Source: Spirochaetaceae bacterium (GTDB taxonomy: Bacteria > Spirochaetota > Spirochaetia > Treponematales > Breznakiellaceae). From it: a stretch of 19,843 nt of DNA. The stretch spans positions 1-19,843 of the forward strand of contig JAISLM010000164.1 of NCBI GenBank assembly GCA_031290855.1, written 5' to 3'. Every line of letters starts with the position of its first letter. Within the stretch, counting starts at the first letter, position 1. This document shows positions 6,549-13,652 of the stretch, one piece after another. The notes below the pieces were generated by a model. That model saw nothing but the letters and a program-made list of their open reading frames with translations. It was not told where the DNA came from and did no database searches. The translations under genes and the position numbers were made by a program.

Positions 6549-6977
6549 TTAATTTTCCGTGGCAATCACATAGACCACGTTGCCGAAACCCTTGCGTCCC
6601 CGGTACTCGTAGTTGATAACGATTATATTGGTGTTTTCGGGACCGGCGCTTACCGTTATGTAAGCGTTTAGCGGCCTAACAGTCACCCCGCGAGTGCGCC
6701 GCTTCCAGACGAAGGGGTTGCTCGTCCCCTCATCGTTGTAGAATTCGTAGCGCTTCGAGTCCCTTTCCCTCACGCCCGAAAGTCTTAGCGTAAAGCTTTT
6801 CATGTCCAAAACCGAGCTTTGGCTTATCATTACCAAGGGTTCGTAAAGCTTTGTCGTGTCCGTGCCGGAGACAGACGCCTTTACGAGCCTTCCGGTGATT
6901 TGCTCGTCGGCAAACAGTGAAACCGCGCAGCCAAGCGCCAGTATCGTTAAAAAAACATTTCTTCTTGTTGAAAGCAT
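6549..6977 (-). CDS. Small exported protein of unknown function
   Basis: 142 residues with a clear signal peptide (MLSTRRN, hydrophobic LTILALGCAVSLFA, likely cleavage after LFADE or nearby). The mature part is probably a beta-rich periplasmic domain; I see no catalytic motif and recognise no family. ATG 6977 is preceded by GGGGGCGGG at short spacing. Its stop codon abuts the GTG of the desulfurase, so the two are co-translated, which is odd for an exported and a cytosolic protein. A three-hairpin repeat lies just upstream, separating it from argH. Confidence 0.75.
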   Translation of the reverse strand: MLSTRRNVFLTILALGCAVSLFADEQITGRLVKASVSGTDTTKLYEPLVMISQSSVLDMKSFTLRLSGVRERDSKRYEFYNDEGTSNPFVWKRRTRGVTVRPLNAYITVSAGPENTNIIVINYEYRGRKGFGNVVYVIATEN

Positions 6978-7025
6978 ACCCGCCCCCTATCCAACATATT
7001 TATAGAGGCTTTCCCAAAACTTCAG

Positions 7026-7145
7026 TTTTTGGGAGACAAGCTTTGCTTGTCCAGCCGCCTTAGACTTATATGAAAAAGCGGGCCTTAGTCCGATTAGACC
7101 GCTTTTTATGAAGCTTTTTCAAAACCAACCGGGTTTTGGGAAAAG
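7026..7145. repeat. Dispersed three-hairpin element, copy 2
   Basis: Second copy of the element at 1022-1149, in the same orientation. GACAAGC-TTT-GCTTGTC, AAAAAGCGG with CCGCTTTTT, and AAAACC with GGTTTTGGGAAAA pairs are all retained. A further inverted repeat, CCCAAAACT with AGTTTTTGGG, lies just to its left (7012-7033). It sits after the argH stop, where it can act as terminator for the minus-strand operon. Confidence 0.85.
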
Positions 7146-7214
7146 CCCATAAATATAAATTCCCGATGCGGTAAATCCGGGCCGGCCGGGAACAAGAATC
7201 GTCAGGCCGCCGCC

Positions 7215-8612
7215 TTACCGTATAAATTTCCGCAGGCAGGCGATTTGGCGGCGGACTTCTTCGGGAGCCGTCCCCCCCGTAAGCCGGCGGGCCCCGGCGC
7301 AGGCGGCCGGGCTCAATGCCGCGTACAGATCCCCGTCAAACAGCGGCGAGCGGTTTTTGAGTTCGTCAAGGCCGAGGCGGGCTATGCTGTCCAGGCCTCC
7401 CGCGATAGCGTCCCGCACGAGGAGGGCGGCGGCTTCGTGGGCCTTCCTGAAAGGAAGGCCCTTGCGGACGAGGTACTCGGCGGCGTCGGTCGCTTCAAGG
7501 AAGCCGCCTATGGTGGCGGCGGCCATCCGTTTCGTGTTAAAACGGGCGCTCGCGATCATCCCTCGGAACATCCGCAGGCAGGCATCCACCGTGTCCAGGC
7601 TGTCGAACAGGGCTTCTTTGTCCTCCTGCAAATCCTTGTTGTAAGCGTAAGGCAGCCCTTTCAGCAGCGTAAAAAGCGTTACCATGTTTCCGGCGGTGCG
7701 CCCCGCCTTGCCGCGTATCAGTTCCGCGAAGTCGGGATTCTTTTTCTGCGGCATTATCGACGAGCCGGTACTCCATGCTTCCGCAAGATCGATGAACTTA
7801 AACTCTTCGCTTGCCCATATCGCGACATCTTCGCAGAAGCGTGAAAGGTGTGTCTGTGTTATCGCGCAGTCAGCGGCCAGTTCCAGCGCGAAATCCCTGT
7901 CCGCTACGCTGTCCATCGCGTTCAGGCTTGGGGCGGAAAAGCCGAGCATGGCGGCAGTTTTCTCGCGGTCAAGCGGGAGGCCGGAACCGGCAAGAGCGCC
8001 CGCGCCGAGCGGGCATTCGTCGATGCGGCTCCGCGCGTCCTGAAAGCGGAGCCTGTCACGGCGAAGCGCGGACGCCCACGCGCAAAGGTGAAAGCCCAGG
8101 GTTACGCATTGGGCGCGCTGAAGGTGGGTGTAACCGGGCATGAGGCTTTCGGCGTGCAGTTCCGCAAGGTCGAGCAGCGTGGCGATGAGCGCGTCGATCC
8201 CGCCGCAAAGCTCATGCACGCGGCGTTTAAGGTACAGCCTCGTGTCCAGAGCGACCTGGTCGTTACGGCTTCTGCCCGCGTGGACGGAGCGCCCCGCGTC
8301 CCCCAGCCGGGCCGTCAGAACCCCCTCTATGAACGAATGAACGTCTTCCGCGCCTTCGTCTATAGCCAGCTCGCCCGACCTGATCTCGCGGGCGATGTTT
8401 AAAAGCTCCGCGTCCAGTACCGCCGCCGTCTTCCCGTCCAGTATCCCCTGATCGCCCAGCATCGCCACATGGGCGCGGCTACCCTCGATGTCTTCGAAGA
8501 CAAGCCGTCTGTCCACATTGATCGAAGCCTGGAACGCGAAAGCGTCCCCGTCAGGCTTTTCCCGCAGCCGTCCCGCCCAGAGAACCTCACTCTTTGGATT
8601 ATCGTGTTTCAT
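7215..8612 (-). CDS. argH: Argininosuccinate lyase
   Basis: Last enzyme of arginine biosynthesis: splits argininosuccinate into arginine and fumarate; cytoplasmic homotetramer. With ATG 8612 the protein is 465 residues, the usual length. Fumarase/aspartase-superfamily landmarks are present: GRSRNDQ (113-119), GYTHLQRAQ with His163, and the signature loop GSSIMPQKKNPD (283-294) with its catalytic serine. The frame is open 27 codons further upstream (to 8693), but that part is an Arg-rich string encoded within the bactofilin gene and is not family-like, so 8612 was chosen. The start overlaps the bactofilin stop by 14 bases, indicating translational coupling. Other arg genes are not in the window. 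Confidence 0.95.
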   Translation of the reverse strand: MKHDNPKSEVLWAGRLREKPDGDAFAFQASINVDRRLVFEDIEGSRAHVAMLGDQGILDGKTAAVLDAELLNIAREIRSGELAIDEGAEDVHSFIEGVLTARLGDAGRSVHAGRSRNDQVALDTRLYLKRRVHELCGGIDALIATLLDLAELHAESLMPGYTHLQRAQCVTLGFHLCAWASALRRDRLRFQDARSRIDECPLGAGALAGSGLPLDREKTAAMLGFSAPSLNAMDSVADRDFALELAADCAITQTHLSRFCEDVAIWASEEFKFIDLAEAWSTGSSIMPQKKNPDFAELIRGKAGRTAGNMVTLFTLLKGLPYAYNKDLQEDKEALFDSLDTVDACLRMFRGMIASARFNTKRMAAATIGGFLEATDAAEYLVRKGLPFRKAHEAAALLVRDAIAGGLDSIARLGLDELKNRSPLFDGDLYAALSPAACAGARRLTGGTAPEEVRRQIACLRKFIR

Positions 8613-9108
8613 TGCCGCCGGGCGCTTCCGTCGCGTCCCGCCCCGCCTGCCCGCCCTCTTCCGCGCCGCCGTCCGCCTGCGGGCCGTAGACATCGGGGCG
8701 CAGGGCCGCTTTGATTTCGGGGGTGGACATCGAGAAAATCTCGGCCTCGTTACCCTCGTTTATCATGCTGCAACGTCCTTCAAACAGGACGCCGTCCGCT
8801 ATCCGCAACCGCCCCGCCCTGATATCGCCGTGAACCTCGCTGCCGGACATTAAGTCAACCTTGTCCTTCGCGTTTATCATCGACCTCAGCGTACCCTGCA
8901 CCGTTATAGAGTTGACGTAGATGTGGTCGCATTCAACCTGAGCGCCCTTTCCTATTATCAGGTCGCCTTTTGCCTCGATAGTACCGGTGAAACGGCCCAT
9001 TATGCAGATCAGGCCGTCAAAATGGAGAATCCCGGTAAGGCTTGTGGTTTTCGACAAGGTAGCCGTCGGGACTGGATCATTCTTGTTTTTGTAAACAGAT
9101 TGCGGCAT
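8599..9108 (-). CDS. Bactofilin (DUF583 polymer-forming protein)
   Basis: 169-residue cytoskeletal protein that self-assembles into filaments at the inner membrane. The right-handed beta-helix core is seen as repeating short strands with regular Gly/Val/Ile spacing (LTGILHFDGLICIMGRFTGTIEAKGDLIIGK through GSEVHGDIRAGRLRIADGV), about residues 24-115. A flexible N-terminus of about 20 residues and an acidic, Gly-rich C-terminal tail flank it. In treponemes bactofilins influence cell shape and cytoplasmic filaments (family knowledge). ATG 9108 follows the receiver gene's stop by one base (TAA A ATG), so the two are co-translated; the 3' end overlaps argH. Confidence 0.9.
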   Translation of the reverse strand: MPQSVYKNKNDPVPTATLSKTTSLTGILHFDGLICIMGRFTGTIEAKGDLIIGKGAQVECDHIYVNSITVQGTLRSMINAKDKVDLMSGSEVHGDIRAGRLRIADGVLFEGRCSMINEGNEAEIFSMSTPEIKAALRPDVYGPQADGGAEEGGQAGRDATEAPGGNETR

Positions 9109-9109
9109 T

Positions 9110-9814
9110 TTAACAGTCCACCGTACCGCGTATGGGTTTTTCCAGGATAGTCAGACCGATCTCCTCGCCCTTAAGACTTTCCCATTCCGTTTCGGTATGC
9201 TCGATGATTTTCTCCGCTTTGGAAAAAATACTACGCACCCGCGTAGCCTTCTCAGTCAGTTGTACGGCAATAGACATACAACCTTCCTGCGCCCTTAGGT
9301 GCGTAAGCTCCGAAACAAGGTCGTCTATAGACTGTTCCAGGTTTATAAATACGTGCTTTAGGTTGACATTTGACTTTTCGGCGAGCGCCAGCCGCTTTTC
9401 CCGCGTACTGAGCTGGGTAAAAAGCACGGTATTGCGTAAAGCGGCCCGTATCCGCGCAAGGACAACCGAAAAATTAAACGGTTTCAAGATATAATCGTCC
9501 GCGCCAAGCTCGAAAGCCTCGACAATTTCCTTTACATCGTCAATTTCGGACATAAGGAGCACAGGGATCACCGCAGTCTTAGGGTCGGCCTTGGCGGCTT
9601 TCAGGATTTCCCATCCGCTCACCTTGGGCAACACCGTGTTGATAATTATAAGATCGGGGTATCCATGCTCACTCCCGTTTGTTATGCTGGCCAGCACCGC
9701 GTGCCCGTCCTGCGCCCTTTCCACAATAAAGCCAAGTTTTGACAGCATCAGGTCGAAAAAGTCCAGATTCAATGCGTCGTGGTCCGCGATCAGTATTTTT
9801 TTCCGGTTTATCAT
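9110..9814 (-). CDS. Degenerate receiver (CheY-like) protein with C-terminal helical domain
   Basis: 234 residues from ATG 9814, chosen because GGGAG lies about seven bases upstream and the receiver fold begins at once (INRKKILIADHD); the frame extends 33 codons further but those residues are not family-like. Receiver domain residues 5-125: acidic pocket Asp11/Asp13, LLMSE strand, and the conserved Lys in ILKPF. The phosphoacceptor position reads PDLIIINTVLP, so Asn59 (codon AAC) replaces Asp. Residues about 130-234 are charged and mostly helical, probably a coiled coil (ALAEKSNVNLKHVFINLEQ...); no DNA-binding or output enzyme domain is seen. First gene of the receiver-bactofilin-argH operon. 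It may work as a phosphorylation-independent adaptor. Confidence 0.85.
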   Translation of the reverse strand: MINRKKILIADHDALNLDFFDLMLSKLGFIVERAQDGHAVLASITNGSEHGYPDLIIINTVLPKVSGWEILKAAKADPKTAVIPVLLMSEIDDVKEIVEAFELGADDYILKPFNFSVVLARIRAALRNTVLFTQLSTREKRLALAEKSNVNLKHVFINLEQSIDDLVSELTHLRAQEGCMSIAVQLTEKATRVRSIFSKAEKIIEHTETEWESLKGEEIGLTILEKPIRGTVDC

Positions 9815-9871
9815 GTAAAGCTCCCTGCCCCTACAAAGCGCGTTTCCAAAATCGCAATGCAGATACCAAAT

Positions 9872-9901
9872 ATTATAGCCCAAGTCCAACCTATAATTCA
9901 A
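9872..9901 (-). promoter_or_regulatory. Promoter of the receiver-bactofilin-argH operon
   Basis: On the minus strand TTGAAT (9901-9896) and a perfect TATAAT (9877-9872) are 18 bases apart. The transcript would start about 50 bases before the receiver start codon at 9814. Confidence 0.65.
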
Positions 9902-10020
9902 TGCCCCGGTCAATGGGTACCGGGCTGGCCGGTGAATTTTCTCCGCCCGTTACCCGCGTTTCATCCGGCGCTTGCTATTCATCCGCCATTATTCATTCTC
10001 CGTTATTGATCATTAACTAT

Positions 10021-10073
10021 TTGCGGGGGAGGCACGACAGGCCGCTACGCGGAACTTCTTCTAGCCCCCGCAA
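10021..10073. repeat. Nine-bp inverted repeat in the 9.9-10.27 kb gap
   Basis: TTGCGGGGG (10021-10029) pairs with CCCCCGCAA (10065-10073); the 35-base interior holds a smaller CCGC/GCGG hairpin. The flanks are AT-rich (CATTATTCATT near 9987, TAATAATGAAT near 10217). The gap 9815-10270 otherwise contains the receiver-operon promoter and the structured repeat at 10126; I see no convincing gene. Confidence 0.55.
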
Positions 10074-10125
10074 CTCCCCCCGCTGTATCCTACCGTACTT
10101 TACGCCACTGGCACAACCGCATGGC

Positions 10126-10215
10126 GGCAAAACCGCGTCAAGCGGCTTTGCCCGACGTTTGACCTCCTGCCTAACCTGATAAGGAGGGACAAGGCGGGGG
10201 AGCAGCCCTCACTGC
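10126..10215. repeat. Structured dispersed repeat, copy 1
   Basis: About 90 bases closely similar to 15376-15465. Stem 1: CCGC (10133-10136) with GCGG (10142-10145) around a GTCAA loop, extended by GCAAA/TTTGC. Stem 2: CCTCCT with AGGAGG around a GCCTAACCTGATA loop. Both stems are preserved in the second copy although the bases differ. The shared 3' part reads AAGGCGGGGGAGCAG. On the minus strand a short open frame (YQVRQEVKRRAKPLDAVLP) also resembles that of the other copy, so a decayed coding origin is not excluded. Confidence 0.75.
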
Positions 10216-10270
10216 TAATAATGAATGGCGCTAATTAATGATACCCGTTCCTGTTCCAAACACTTAAACC

Positions 10271-11048
10271 GGGGAAGGGAAGCCGGTTAAGATACCGGAA
10301 CAAACGGAAGCGGCGAAACAGTGTGGATGCCATACTATTCTGTTATACCGGGTAAGCAAACAATACGCGCGGGAAGGGCCGGGACGGGCGCTGAACCGGA
10401 AGAAACGGGAAACACCGCCGGTACCGGCCAAAGTAACCGGGGAAATAGAGGCAAAGATCATAGCGGTAAGCTGCGGCGGGCCGCCCGCAGGGTATAGCCG
10501 GTGGACGCTTAGGCTGCCGGAAGAAAAAAGCAAGGCGGTACCGGGCATAGAACTGTCAGACACGACTATAAGGAAGGTGTTAAAAAAAAACACCCCTGAA
10601 GCCGCATCTGAAGGAATGCCGGCGCGTGGCGCCGAAGGAAAACGCGGCGTTTGTGGCCAATATGGAGGACGTTCTTGAGGTGTATCACCGTCCGTATGAC
10701 GCAAGGCGGCCGGTTATCTGTATGGACGAACAGCCGGTACAAATTCTGGGGGAGAAGCGGGAGCCGGAACGGATGACGGAACATCATAACAGACGGGAAA
10801 ACGCGGACTAAAGTCCGGCGGGTATATCCGCAAAGGGACGTGCAGTGTTTTTATGTTTTTTGAGCCTTTGGGGGGCAGGCGGCATGTGTCCGCGTCCCGG
10901 CAGCGGACGAGGAAGTACCGGGCGCGGGAAATGAAGTCGATAGTGAAGTAGCGGTATCCCGATGCGGAAAAGGTGGTGATGGATAATGCGAACCTGCGGT
11001 TCTAGAACACGCACACCGTGTCGTCGCTGTATGAGCCCCCCCCCCCCC
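10271..11048 (+). pseudogene. IS630-family transposase pseudogene
   Basis: Three frames together spell an IS630 transposase. Frame 1: KPVKIPEQTEAAKQCGCHTI, then AREGPGRALNRKKRETPPVPAKV, RWTLRLPEEKS and SDTTIRKVLKKN. After an A9 tract (10582-10590) the sense moves one base: LKPHLKECRRVAPKENAAFV, VYHRPYDARRPVICMDEQPVQ with the first catalytic Asp, ending at a stop at 10811. Near 10790 it returns to frame 1: GTCSVFMFFEPLGGRRHVSA, then stops at 10949 and 11003 flank VVMDNANL, the second Asp. The third catalytic residue (Glu) is lost because the copy ends at the C13 tract 11036-11048. No terminal inverted repeats or target duplication could be identified. Two frameshifts, two stops and a 3' truncation make it inactive. 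Confidence 0.85.
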
Positions 11049-11049
11049 T

Positions 11050-11197
11050 CCGTATTTCCTTATCCGCTTTCGCAGCGTCGAGCTTCCACGGATCCCGTTT
11101 CCGCGCCTCGCCTCGTCAAAGCTCGCGTATTTCCCGCTCGCCACATCCCCGCAAGCCGGAGCTTAAACGCCTCGCTGTACCGTACCACCTTGCTCAT
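11050..11197 (-). pseudogene. IS3-family OrfA N-terminal remnant
   Basis: From ATG 11197 the minus strand reads MSKVVRYSEAFKLRLAG, the usual opening of IS3 OrfA (HTH_Tnp_1). A one-base shift near a GGGG run then continues in another frame as GKYASFDEARRGNGIRGSST and RKRIRKYG, still OrfA-like. The match stops at the poly-C tract where the oppositely oriented IS630 remnant ends. Only about 50 codons remain and OrfB is absent. Confidence 0.75.
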
Positions 11198-11252
11198 CTT
11201 TTGACCCCCGTGTGCCAACTTTAAACCAGGACGCGACAGCGGCGCTAATTCC

Positions 11253-13172
11253 TCATTCCTCATTATTGTTCGGCGGACGGCCGTCCAGCTCAAGGTAGAT
11301 GACCGTATCGGGGCCGAGTTCGCTGCCCGGCTGGGGACTTTGGCGGACGACATATCCTTCGCCTTCCATGTTTATGTGGAGATCGTCCCGCAGCAGCAGC
11401 GGTAGAAGCTGGCGTTTGGAGAAGCCGGAGAGGTCGGGCATCACACCGGATACGAGCGGCACGGGCGCGGGCGGCAGGCGTATCGTGCCGGAATGCTTCG
11501 CGGTCGGGTTCCTGCCGCGCGGTATGCCGATGTAGTTTATCAGGGCCTCGGCGGCCTCGCGGATCGGCGGGGCGGCGATACGTCCGCCCAGGTAGGAGGC
11601 GCCCTTAGGCTTCACGATCACGATGTACAGCACGAGCGCCGGTTCGTCCGAGGGCAGCAGCGCGAGGCAGCTTGCGATGAAGTCTGTGTCCGAGTAGCGG
11701 TTCGTCCTGATGTCGATGATCTGGGCTGTGCCGGTCTTGACGGCGAGCGGTATGTCGCCGACATTGGCGCGGTAACCCGTGCCTGCGGACGAAGTTACGT
11801 CCGTCATGTAGGAGCGCAGTTCCCGCGCCGTCTGTGGTTTCAGAACGCCGCGCGCTTCGGGGACGGCGGGTTTTCGCGGGTTCCTGCCGTTTGAGTCCTC
11901 TATTTGCAGCACGACGCGCGGGGTGACCATCACGCCGTCGTTAGCTACCGCGCTTGCGGCCTGTAGCATTTGCAGGGCCGACACGGCGATCTCCTGACCC
12001 ATCGCGATCGTAGGCTTCGTTCTCTCCGACCAGCGTTCCGGGGGACGTAGGAAGCCCGCCGTCTCGCCGGGCAGCCCGGAACTCGTTTTTTCACCGAAGC
12101 CCAGTTTACGGATGCCGTCGTAAAAGACGGTTTTACCCGCCTCGTCCGAGGCGTAGGCCGCGCCGGCGTTACAGGAATAGATGATGATCCTGCGGGCGTC
12201 AACCGTGCCGTGCGCGCCAAGGCAGTTTATCACGATGCGCTCGCCCAGATTCGTCGTATGCTCGTAGCTTCCGTTGCAGTAAAAGGTAGTATTCGGGCTT
12301 ATCGCGCCCGCGTCCAGGATCGCCGCCATCGAAAAGACCTTGAAAACGGAACCCGGCTCGTAGGCCCACACCGCAGGCCTTATCATACGGGCCTGCTCGC
12401 CGCTTTCCTTGAAGTAGTTGGGGTCGAAGCCGGGCCGCGTCGCCACGCCGAGTATTTCGCCGGAACGGGGCTCCATCGCCATCAGCATCACCGCCTCCGC
12501 CTGGTTCTCGACGAGCGCTTTTTCCGCAATCTCTTCGAGCAGGTACTGAATCGTGGCGTCTATCGTCAAAACGACATTGTTTCCAGCCACGCCTCCCGGC
12601 GACTCCGGCGTACCGGGGGTCTTTGCCCGCAATTCGCTGTCAAAAGCGTACTCGATGCCGGCGAGGCCTGAGTTTTCATCTCCTGTAAAGCCGATTATCT
12701 GCGAGGCGAGGGGGCCTTCGGGGTAAATCCTTCCCATCACGGGCTCTATGTTTACGCCGTCTATAAGACCTGCGACGGCGAGTTCGTCTATCTTGCGGAC
12801 GGTGTCATGGTCGACCTGCTTCTTTAGGTAGATGAAATCGTTTGCGGAAAGCCTTATCCTGTCGATTATTTCCGTTACGCCGAGGCCGAGAACCGGGGAA
12901 AGGACGGCGGCAAGCGTATTAAGATCGCCGGTTTGGGGCCGCCACACGGTAACGTTCCCGAAACGGGTCTGCATCGCGAGTATCCTGCCGTTTCTGTCGA
13001 GGATCTGCCCCCTGTCCGCAGCCAGGTACACACGCGGCGCGGAAGACCGCACGGGGCGCAGCATCAGATCGGCGTACCTGGCGATAACGATTCCGGTAAG
13101 CAGCAAAAGAAGGACGACAAAGCCCCTGAACCTTAGACGGTGAGGCGGCGGCCCGCCGTTTCGTCCCGTCAT
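11253..13172 (-). CDS. FtsI/PBP2-type class B penicillin-binding protein with PASTA domain
   Basis: Peptidoglycan DD-transpeptidase, anchored in the inner membrane and acting in the periplasm; 639 residues. Order: short cytoplasmic basic tail, one membrane anchor (about 17-35), class B dimerisation/pedestal domain starting with AADRGQILDRNGRILA (51-66), transpeptidase domain about 195-545 with SVFK (Ser275, Lys278), SCN (333-335) and KTGT (479-482), then a C-terminal PASTA domain about 575-629 (GVMPDLSGFSKRQLLPLL). ATG 13172 overlaps the upstream signal peptidase stop by four bases (ATGA). It is probably the septal FtsI of this organism, but the usual dcw neighbours (ftsL, mraW, murE) are absent, so a paralogous class B protein is possible. 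Confidence 0.9.
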   Translation of the reverse strand: MTGRNGGPPPHRLRFRGFVVLLLLLTGIVIARYADLMLRPVRSSAPRVYLAADRGQILDRNGRILAMQTRFGNVTVWRPQTGDLNTLAAVLSPVLGLGVTEIIDRIRLSANDFIYLKKQVDHDTVRKIDELAVAGLIDGVNIEPVMGRIYPEGPLASQIIGFTGDENSGLAGIEYAFDSELRAKTPGTPESPGGVAGNNVVLTIDATIQYLLEEIAEKALVENQAEAVMLMAMEPRSGEILGVATRPGFDPNYFKESGEQARMIRPAVWAYEPGSVFKVFSMAAILDAGAISPNTTFYCNGSYEHTTNLGERIVINCLGAHGTVDARRIIIYSCNAGAAYASDEAGKTVFYDGIRKLGFGEKTSSGLPGETAGFLRPPERWSERTKPTIAMGQEIAVSALQMLQAASAVANDGVMVTPRVVLQIEDSNGRNPRKPAVPEARGVLKPQTARELRSYMTDVTSSAGTGYRANVGDIPLAVKTGTAQIIDIRTNRYSDTDFIASCLALLPSDEPALVLYIVIVKPKGASYLGGRIAAPPIREAAEALINYIGIPRGRNPTAKHSGTIRLPPAPVPLVSGVMPDLSGFSKRQLLPLLLRDDLHINMEGEGYVVRQSPQPGSELGPDTVIYLELDGRPPNNNEE

Positions 13173-13570
13173 TTTATCCCTACAACCCTGCCGACTATAT
13201 TATCGAGCGGAATGGACCCGTAGGCCCGTGAATCGTAAGATTCCAGGCTGTTATCACCCAATGCCAGAAAGCGTCCGTCGCTCAGAACGCCCGCGCAGCG
13301 TTTGACAGCCAAGACGCCCGGCGGCGTGTAGAATACGACGATGTTCCCAACGTCCGGCAGCGCCCAGCGGTACAGGTATGTCTTACGCAGCGGAGGCCTG
13401 AAACCGTAGGCCAGACGGTTTACCAGGAGCACACGGCCGTTTCTTATAGCGGGACTCATCGACTCCCCCTCCGCTATCATAAAATCAAAAAAAAACAGTT
13501 TCAGGACGAGCGCGACGCCCAGTGCTGAAATGATGGCAAAGATTATTGCGGCGTTTTCTTTTTTTTCCAT
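13169..13570 (-). CDS. Signal peptidase I (S26 family), short form
   Basis: Membrane protease that removes signal peptides from exported proteins; 133 residues, shorter than enterobacterial LepB but like many minimal S26 enzymes. One N-terminal membrane segment (about 7-28). Catalytic Ser37 in GESMSP and Lys90 in LAVKRCAG; box E GDNSLESYDSRAYG (105-118) follows. Residues 59-70 (PPLRKTYLYRWA) form an insertion between boxes B and C. ATG 13570 lacks a clear Shine-Dalgarno sequence (upstream is AGTATATTT). Co-transcribed with the transpeptidase gene through a 4 bp overlap. It is divergent from the LysM/M23 gene. Confidence 0.88.
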   Translation of the reverse strand: MEKKENAAIIFAIISALGVALVLKLFFFDFMIAEGESMSPAIRNGRVLLVNRLAYGFRPPLRKTYLYRWALPDVGNIVVFYTPPGVLAVKRCAGVLSDGRFLALGDNSLESYDSRAYGSIPLDNIVGRVVGIK

Positions 13571-13585
13571 AAATATACTTTTGTG

Positions 13586-13601
13586 CCGGCCCCGGGGCCG
13601 G
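13586..13601. promoter_or_regulatory. 16 bp perfect palindrome in the divergent envelope-gene spacer
   Basis: CCGGCCCCGGGGCCGG is fully self-complementary and lies between the signal peptidase start (13570) and its predicted promoter (13614-13642), that is within the 5' leader. It could be an operator or a hairpin in the mRNA. Confidence 0.45.
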
Positions 13602-13613
13602 TACCTTCATCCA

Positions 13614-13642
13614 AGTATAAACCAAGTAAGCCTCTATGTCGA
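13614..13642 (-). promoter_or_regulatory. Promoter of the signal peptidase-transpeptidase operon
   Basis: Minus-strand TCGACA (13642-13637) and TATACT (13619-13614) are 17 bases apart; each matches the sigma70 consensus at five of six positions. It overlaps the region just upstream of the divergent M23 peptidase gene. Confidence 0.6.
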
Positions 13643-13652
13643 TAAAGCAACT

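Noticed and set aside
8613..8693. 27-residue Arg-rich extension of argininosuccinate lyase
   Set aside because: It is out-of-frame reading of the bactofilin tail and gives a length and composition unlike ArgH.
10582..10590. Programmed frameshift at the A9 tract of the IS630 transposase
   Set aside because: The downstream sense frame is +1 (or -2) relative to the upstream frame, not the usual -1, and a second frameshift plus two stop codons follow, so decay is the simpler reading.
10227..11250. Shared GGCGCTAATT flanks (10227-10236 and 11240-11249) as a target-site duplication around the IS remnants
   Set aside because: Ten AT-rich bases with diverging surroundings; IS630 usually duplicates TA only, and the block is composite, so chance or an older repeat is as likely.
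13530..13652. N-terminal extension of the M23 peptidase to ATG 13530
   Set aside because: It is antisense to the 5' end of the signal peptidase gene, has no ribosome site and no family-like sequence.
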